A DNA stretch of 35,972 nt. It comes from Eubacteriales bacterium. Lineage in GTDB: Bacteria; Bacillota; Clostridia; Oscillospirales; Butyricicoccaceae. Of this stretch, positions 31,558 through 35,972 are shown in pieces (within the stretch, counting starts at the first letter, position 1; each line of letters starts with the position of its first letter). The notes below the pieces were generated by a model, which worked only from the letters and a program-made list of their open reading frames with translations, was not told the DNA's origin and did not search any database. The stretch covers positions 1 through 35,972 of the forward strand of contig JAUNWG010000011.1 of NCBI GenBank assembly GCA_030540435.1, written 5' to 3'. The position numbers were made by a program, and so were the translations under genes.

Positions 31558-32124
31558 ATGCGTAAACAAAAAAAATCCAACGAGGAGGAAGCGCCGCAGG
31601 GACGGTTTCATAGCGAGCTGTTTGATTGGGGAGAGGCGCTGCTGATTTCGTTGGCAGCAGTCATACTGATCTTTGTATTTGGCGTGCGTATTATCGGCGT
31701 GCAAGGCTCTTCTATGGTGCCGACGCTGCAGCAGTCAAATCAGCTTTTGGTGTCTAATCTGTTCTATACGCCGGAAAAGGGCGATGTCGTCATTCTGACG
31801 AAGGGCTCCTTTATGGACAGCCCGATCGTCAAGCGTGTTATTGCGACGGAAGGGGATACGGTGGATATCGACTTTGAGACCGGCGAAGTGACCATCAATG
31901 GCGAAATACTCCAGGAGGACTATATCGCTGAGCCAACGACGACTTATTATGATGTGACCTTCCCGCAGACTGTGCCGGAGGGCTGTATTTTCGTCATGGG
32001 CGATAACCGCAATCACTCGACTGACAGCCGTGATTCCCAGCTTGGCATGGTAGACACAAGGTACATCATCGGCAAAGTGCTGATGCGTATTTATCCGTTT
32101 AATGAAATCGGAACGGTAGCATAA
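31558..32124 (+). CDS. lepB: Type I signal peptidase
   Basis: This 188-residue membrane protease removes signal peptides from exported proteins on the outer face of the membrane. One transmembrane segment (about 26-45) follows a basic N-terminus. The catalytic serine is S52 in GSSMVPTL, the general base is K92 in SPIVKRVIA, and the MGDNRNHSTDSRDSQ box follows. This is the short Gram-positive SipS type. The ORF also has an ATG at 31546, but AAAGGA at 31541-31546 would sit right on it; the ATG at 31558 has proper spacing, so I use it. rbgA follows after 12 bases. Confidence 0.94.
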   Translation: MRKQKKSNEEEAPQGRFHSELFDWGEALLISLAAVILIFVFGVRIIGVQGSSMVPTLQQSNQLLVSNLFYTPEKGDVVILTKGSFMDSPIVKRVIATEGDTVDIDFETGEVTINGEILQEDYIAEPTTTYYDVTFPQTVPEGCIFVMGDNRNHSTDSRDSQLGMVDTRYIIGKVLMRIYPFNEIGTVA

Positions 32125-32136
32125 AGGGAGGAATAC

Positions 32137-33039
32137 ATGAATATACAGTGGTATCCTGGTCATATGACACGTACCCGCCGTCAGATGCAGGAAAGTCTGC
32201 GGCAGGTGGATGCTGTGTGTGAGATCGTCGATGCACGCATTCCGCAGGTCAGCCGTAATCCTGATATCGATGAAATCGCGGGGAACAAGCCGCGCCTGCT
32301 GGTGCTCAACCGTACGGATCTTGCTGACCCGGAGGCAACGAAGCGCTGGGCAGCGTACTATAGAAAACAGGGCTATGCTGTTGTTTTAACGGATGCCAGA
32401 AGCGGCGCAGGCGTCAATAAATTTGTAGCTGCTGTACGTTCGCTGTTGTCGGATAAAATCGAACAGTGGAACGCAAAGGGGCAGACTGGGCGCCCTGTCC
32501 GCGTGATGATCGTCGGCATCCCGAATGTTGGTAAGTCGACCTTTATCAATAAGATACTCGGCAGGAAATCTGCCAAGGCATCTGACCGGCCGGGTGTTAC
32601 ACGTGGTCAGCAGTGGTTCCGTATCGAAGGTGGTTTAGAGCTGCTGGATACGCCGGGCATCCTGTGGCCGAAATTTGACGATGAACGCACTGGCATTTAT
32701 CTTGCTGTTACCGGCGCAGTCAAAGACGACGTTGTGGACGTAGAGACGCTCGGCTGCAAGCTGATGGAAATTCTGTATCATCAGGCACCCCAGTCGTTGA
32801 CCGGACGCTATAAGATCCAGCTGCCAGACGAGGAAGAAGAAATTGATTTCCTTGGATACGAGCTGTTGATGCGTGCCGGATGCAAGCGCGGCTTCCTGAT
32901 TTCGGGCGGCGAGATCGATACTGAACGTATGGCGCGTATCCTGCTGGACGAATACCGCGGAGGAAAGCTCGGACGGATCACATTGGAAACACCGGAGGAA
33001 TACGGCGATTTCGACGGGGAGGAATCGGCGCATGGCTGA
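32137..33039 (+). CDS. rbgA: Ribosome biogenesis GTPase RbgA (YlqF)
   Basis: This 300-residue circularly permuted GTPase helps late assembly of the 50S subunit. The G motifs occur in permuted order: NRTD (G4, about 58-61) comes before GIPNVGKST (G1, about 126-134) and DTPG (G3). The N-terminus NIQWYPGHM is diagnostic for the family, and a helical C-terminal domain binds rRNA. AGGGAGG precedes the ATG. Its last 8 bases overlap the start of rnhB, which suggests coupled translation. Confidence 0.95.
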   Translation: MNIQWYPGHMTRTRRQMQESLRQVDAVCEIVDARIPQVSRNPDIDEIAGNKPRLLVLNRTDLADPEATKRWAAYYRKQGYAVVLTDARSGAGVNKFVAAVRSLLSDKIEQWNAKGQTGRPVRVMIVGIPNVGKSTFINKILGRKSAKASDRPGVTRGQQWFRIEGGLELLDTPGILWPKFDDERTGIYLAVTGAVKDDVVDVETLGCKLMEILYHQAPQSLTGRYKIQLPDEEEEIDFLGYELLMRAGCKRGFLISGGEIDTERMARILLDEYRGGKLGRITLETPEEYGDFDGEESAHG

Positions 33040-33658
33040 GAAGAAACCGCCTGTCCTGCTGACGATGGATAAAGAAGCAGAAATCCGCGCGCAGGGCTTT
33101 ACCGCTGTATGTGGCATTGATGAAGCCGGACGCGGTCCATTGGCAGGTCCGGTTGTTGCCGCAGCCGTTATACTACCGGAAGGGATTCAACTGCCCGGCG
33201 TTAATGACTCTAAGAAAATTACGGAGAAAAAGCGAGAAATACTTTTTGATTTCGTGAAAGAAAATGCCCTTGCGTGGGGCATTGGCGAAGCAAGTGAAAC
33301 AGAAATTGATGAAATCAATATCCTGCAGGCAACATTTCTTGCGATGAAACGCGCTGTGGAAGCCCTACAGGTCCCTGCGGATTTCGCCCTTGTGGACGGC
33401 AACCGAATCAGCGGGCTGGATATCCCGGCGGAATGTGTGATTGGCGGTGATGGCAAAGTGCTGTCCATTGCAGCGGCGTCCATCCTTGCGAAGGTCACAC
33501 GTGACCGCTATATGCGTCAGATGGCGGAGCAGTATCCGCAGTACGGCTTTGAGAAGCACAAGGGCTACGGTACAAAAGCGCATTATGCGGCAATTGAGCA
33601 GTACGGCATCTGCCCATTGCACCGAAAAACCTTTTTAAAAAAGGTGCTTCATACATGA
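33032..33658 (+). CDS. rnhB: Ribonuclease HII
   Basis: This 208-residue enzyme removes RNA from RNA-DNA hybrids, including single misincorporated ribonucleotides. The metal site is visible: D30 and E31 in [15 protein letters not shown], then the VDG aspartate and the [14 protein letters not shown] segment. [24 protein letters not shown] is the family's C-terminal signature region. The first 20 residues are a short extension before the core. The start overlaps rbgA by 8 bases and the end overlaps yraN by 4. Confidence 0.95.
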   Translation: MAEKKPPVLLTMDKEAEIRAQGFTAVCGIDEAGRGPLAGPVVAAAVILPEGIQLPGVNDSKKITEKKREILFDFVKENALAWGIGEASETEIDEINILQATFLAMKRAVEALQVPADFALVDGNRISGLDIPAECVIGGDGKVLSIAAASILAKVTRDRYMRQMAEQYPQYGFEKHKGYGTKAHYAAIEQYGICPLHRKTFLKKVLHT

Positions 33659-34008
33659 CAACTGGTGAGCGGGGAGAGCGACATGCGGAAGCGTTCCTGC
33701 GCAGAAAGGGTTATAACATCGTAGCGTGCAATTATCGTACACAGTATGGTGAGATCGATTTGATCTGTGCAGATGCGCAGTATCTTGCTTTTGTCGAGGT
33801 CAAGACGCGCAGCAGTACAAAGTTTGGCGCGCCGTGTGAAGCTGTTACAGCTGCTAAGCAGCGGAAAATTATTCTATCCGCCCAGCGGTGGCTACTCCAT
33901 CATCCGACAGAGCTTCAGCCGCGATTTGACGTCGTTGAGGTTCTGGTTTCGCCGGATTATACGACCTGCCGCATTAACCATATTCCCGACGCATTTGAGG
34001 TGGTCTGA
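33655..34008 (+). CDS. YraN family protein (UPF0102, endonuclease-like fold)
   Basis: This 117-residue protein has the PD-(D/E)XK-like core of the UPF0102 family: [29 protein letters not shown], then [13 protein letters not shown]. The likely metal residues are the E/D of GEID and the E and K of EVK. A nuclease role in DNA processing is predicted for the family but not well shown. It is commonly found next to rnhB. It overlaps rnhB by 4 bases (ATGA) and the next gene by 1 base. Confidence 0.9.
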   Translation: MTTGERGERHAEAFLRRKGYNIVACNYRTQYGEIDLICADAQYLAFVEVKTRSSTKFGAPCEAVTAAKQRKIILSAQRWLLHHPTELQPRFDVVEVLVSPDYTTCRINHIPDAFEVV

Positions 34009-34961
34009 TGGATTATTTTGACCTGCACTGTGACACGATTTATGAGTTGAGCCGATACGCGATTTACTCGAAAAATGGCGGCACATTGCGAAGAAACAGG
34101 GGGCAGCTGGATTTGACGCGTGCAGCGCGATTCGGCCATTATGCGCAGGTCTTCGCGCTGTTCTGCGGTGCAAAACCAGTAGAAGACCCTGTCGATGCAC
34201 ATGCGCGATTTACGCATTTGCTGAAAACTGCACAACAGGCATTTTCGGAGAATGCGGACTGCCTGGTGCATTGTAAAACAGCTATAGATTTTTCACAGGC
34301 GAAGCAGCAAGGGAAAACGGCGGCGTTTCTTTCTATTGAAGGCGCGGAGCTGCTGCAAAGCGCGGAAGATATCCGGGCGGCAATCGACGCCGGTGTCCGT
34401 ATTGTCACGCTGACATGGAATCATCGCTCTATTTACGGCTGCGGAGCCTCGACGGATAATAGAGCCGGTTTGACAGCGGCAGGAAAGCAGCTGGCGCAAG
34501 ATTTGTCTGCGAACGGCGTGTTTTTGGATGTTTCCCATCTTTCGGAGTGCGGCTTTTGGGACTTAGCGGAATGCATTTCCGCACCGATTCTCGCGACGCA
34601 TTCAGATAGCAAAGCGGTGTGTCCGCATGTGCGAAATCTGACAGACGCACAGTTCCGCGAGATTGTCCGACGCGGCGGGCTGGTCGGTATCAATTTTTAT
34701 GTGCCATTTCTGACGAAGAAAACGCGCGCCGCCTGTGATGATATTCTGCGCCACATAGAGCATTTCTGTTCGCTTGGTGGAGAAAAGAACCTGAGTATCG
34801 GTGCAGACTGGGACGGCTGCGATCGGCTGCCGGATGGCATCTCGGATATTACTGGCATGGAGCTGCTCGCAGAAGCGCTTGCCCGACATGGCTACTCTGA
34901 TGAACAAATAGCAGATTTATTTTATAACAATGCAAATCGGTTCGTTCTTACGAACTTTTGA
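34008..34961 (+). CDS. Membrane dipeptidase family (M19) metallopeptidase
   Basis: This 317-residue protein has the renal dipeptidase fold, a zinc amidohydrolase-like barrel. Metal ligands: H7 and D9 in FDLHCDTIYEL, the Glu in SIEGAELL, His in VSHLSE and His in ATHSDSKAVC; GADWDGCDRLPDGI holds the late Asp. It should cleave dipeptides, often with a D-residue at the C-terminal side. No signal peptide is visible, so it is cytosolic. Its start overlaps the yraN stop (TGATG), making it the fifth gene of the lepB unit. Peptidoglycan peptide recycling is a possible role. Confidence 0.92.
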   Translation: MDYFDLHCDTIYELSRYAIYSKNGGTLRRNRGQLDLTRAARFGHYAQVFALFCGAKPVEDPVDAHARFTHLLKTAQQAFSENADCLVHCKTAIDFSQAKQQGKTAAFLSIEGAELLQSAEDIRAAIDAGVRIVTLTWNHRSIYGCGASTDNRAGLTAAGKQLAQDLSANGVFLDVSHLSECGFWDLAECISAPILATHSDSKAVCPHVRNLTDAQFREIVRRGGLVGINFYVPFLTKKTRAACDDILRHIEHFCSLGGEKNLSIGADWDGCDRLPDGISDITGMELLAEALARHGYSDEQIADLFYNNANRFVLTNF

Positions 34962-34994
34962 TGATAATGAAATACCCAAGGAGGTTTTCAAAGT

Positions 34995-35972
34995 ATGGAT
35001 TATGTAAGCACAAGAGATAAAACGCGGAAGGTAAGTGCTGCAAAGGCGATCGCTTCCGGTATTGCGCCGGACGGTGGCCTGTATTGCCCGACGGAAATTC
35101 CGAAGCTGACAGCGGATGATTTCGCTGATCTGTGCGCCAAGGATTACCGCGGCAGAAGTGCGGATATCTTGGGCAGATACCTGACAGATTTCACTGCGGA
35201 TGAACTGCAGCAGTATGCGGCACGTGCATATGCAGATGAAAAGTTTGGTGGCTCAGATACTGCTCCGCTGGTCAAACTGGACGAAGGCAAATATATTCTT
35301 GAGCTGTGGCATGGCCCGACCTGTGCCTTTAAGGATATGGCATTGCAGATGCTGCCCCACTTGCTGACAGCATCGCTGCGCAAGACTGGGGAAGATCGCA
35401 CTGCCTGCATCCTTGTCGCGACCTCCGGCGATACCGGAAAGGCTGCTTTGGACGGCTTTGCAGATGTAGAGGGCACCAAGATCATGGTCTACTATCCGGT
35501 AGACGGTGTCAGCACCATTCAGAAGCTGCAAATGGTAACACAGAAGGGCAACAACGTCCAGGTCTGCGCGATCCGCGGCAACTTTGATGATGCGCAGAGT
35601 GCAGTAAAGAAGATTTTCACCGACAAGGCTTCCATCGATAAGCTGGACCAGCAGGGGATGACACTGTCCTCGGCAAACTCTATCAACTGGGGCCGTCTGG
35701 CACCGCAGATCGCATACTATGTTTCTGCATACTGTGATCTGCTCAATCGCGGCGACATTAAGCTGGGTGATCCGATCAACGTCTGTGTACCAACTGGCAA
35801 TTTTGGTAACATTCTTGCAGCTTATTTTGCAAAGCAGATGGGTGTTCCGATCAAAAAGTTGATCTGTGCATCCAATGAAAACAACGTCCTGACGGATTTC
35901 TTTACTTCTGGCGGTACCTATGATCGCATCCGTCCGTTCCACACAACAATTTCCCCGTCGATGGATATTTTA
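34995..35972 (+). CDS. thrC: Threonine synthase (3' end beyond the window)
   Basis: The first 326 residues of threonine synthase are present; the usual length is near 490. The PLP enzyme converts O-phosphohomoserine to threonine. The N-terminus MDYVSTRDKTRKVSAAKAI with DGGLYCP, the PLP lysine in GPTCAFKDMALQ, the TSGDTGKAAL loop and VPTGNFGNILAAYFAKQMG mark the long fungal/E. coli type. AAGGAGG lies 10 bases before the ATG. It follows the dipeptidase by 33 bases with no terminator between, so it may be read from the same transcript. Confidence 0.95.
   Translation, partial: MDYVSTRDKTRKVSAAKAIASGIAPDGGLYCPTEIPKLTADDFADLCAKDYRGRSADILGRYLTDFTADELQQYAARAYADEKFGGSDTAPLVKLDEGKYILELWHGPTCAFKDMALQMLPHLLTASLRKTGEDRTACILVATSGDTGKAALDGFADVEGTKIMVYYPVDGVSTIQKLQMVTQKGNNVQVCAIRGNFDDAQSAVKKIFTDKASIDKLDQQGMTLSSANSINWGRLAPQIAYYVSAYCDLLNRGDIKLGDPINVCVPTGNFGNILAAYFAKQMGVPIKKLICASNENNVLTDFFTSGGTYDRIRPFHTTISPSMDIL

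Overview
The window looks like chromosomal DNA from a Gram-positive, low-to-mid GC anaerobe of the class Clostridia. A gut Oscillospirales relative of the Butyricicoccus/Agathobaculum type is my guess from gene content and style, not a proven assignment. The reasons are strong AGGAGG-type ribosome binding sites, sigma-70-like promoters with many extended -10 elements, compact rho-independent terminators, a TagO-type envelope glycan gene, lipoproteins with Gram-positive style lipoboxes, and the Firmicutes order rplS-lepB-rbgA-rnhB-yraN. No insertion sequence, phage gene, tRNA, rRNA or CRISPR array was seen.

Layout. (1) 1-1.9 kb: the tail of an unknown gene, then a glycosyltransferase fused to a MarR-like winged helix. 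This stretch looks more AT-rich than the rest. (2) 2.1-8.2 kb: a PLP aminotransferase, tagO and wecB for surface glycan precursors, an anchored hypothetical protein, a GNAT acetyltransferase and a methionine gamma-lyase-like PLP enzyme. (3) 8.2-11.9 kb: ruvC-ruvA-ruvB, then glmM. (4) 17.7-11.95 kb, minus strand: an operon behind a cobalamin riboswitch. It encodes an exported CbiK-like lipoprotein, a two-repeat NEAT-like lipoprotein, and a FecBCD-type ABC importer whose ATPase carries an extra C-terminal domain. (5) 22.8-17.85 kb, minus strand: a circularly permuted ATP-grasp ligase, an alpha-E protein and a transglutaminase-like protein, then two aspartoacylase-like proteins, one of which has lost two of its three zinc ligands. 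(6) 22.9-25.9 kb, plus strand: asnB, a NUDIX hydrolase and the RNase P RNA gene. (7) 26.0-29.3 kb: murD and an ABC-F ATPase. (8) 30.7-29.4 kb, minus strand: a GH13 amylase-family enzyme. (9) 31.0-36.0 kb: rplS, lepB, rbgA, rnhB, yraN, an M19 dipeptidase and the start of thrC.

The strongest candidate for an undescribed system is region 5. ATP-grasp, alpha-E and transglutaminase genes are a known but functionally unresolved association, predicted to make or modify peptides. Here it is joined to a live/dead pair of aspartoacylase-like hydrolases and sits behind a near-consensus promoter whose transcript would begin in a terminator-like hairpin. The second candidate is region 4, where a tetrapyrrole metal chelatase homologue appears to work outside the membrane beside a NEAT-like protein and an importer under B12 control. 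The third is the glycosyltransferase-MarR fusion.
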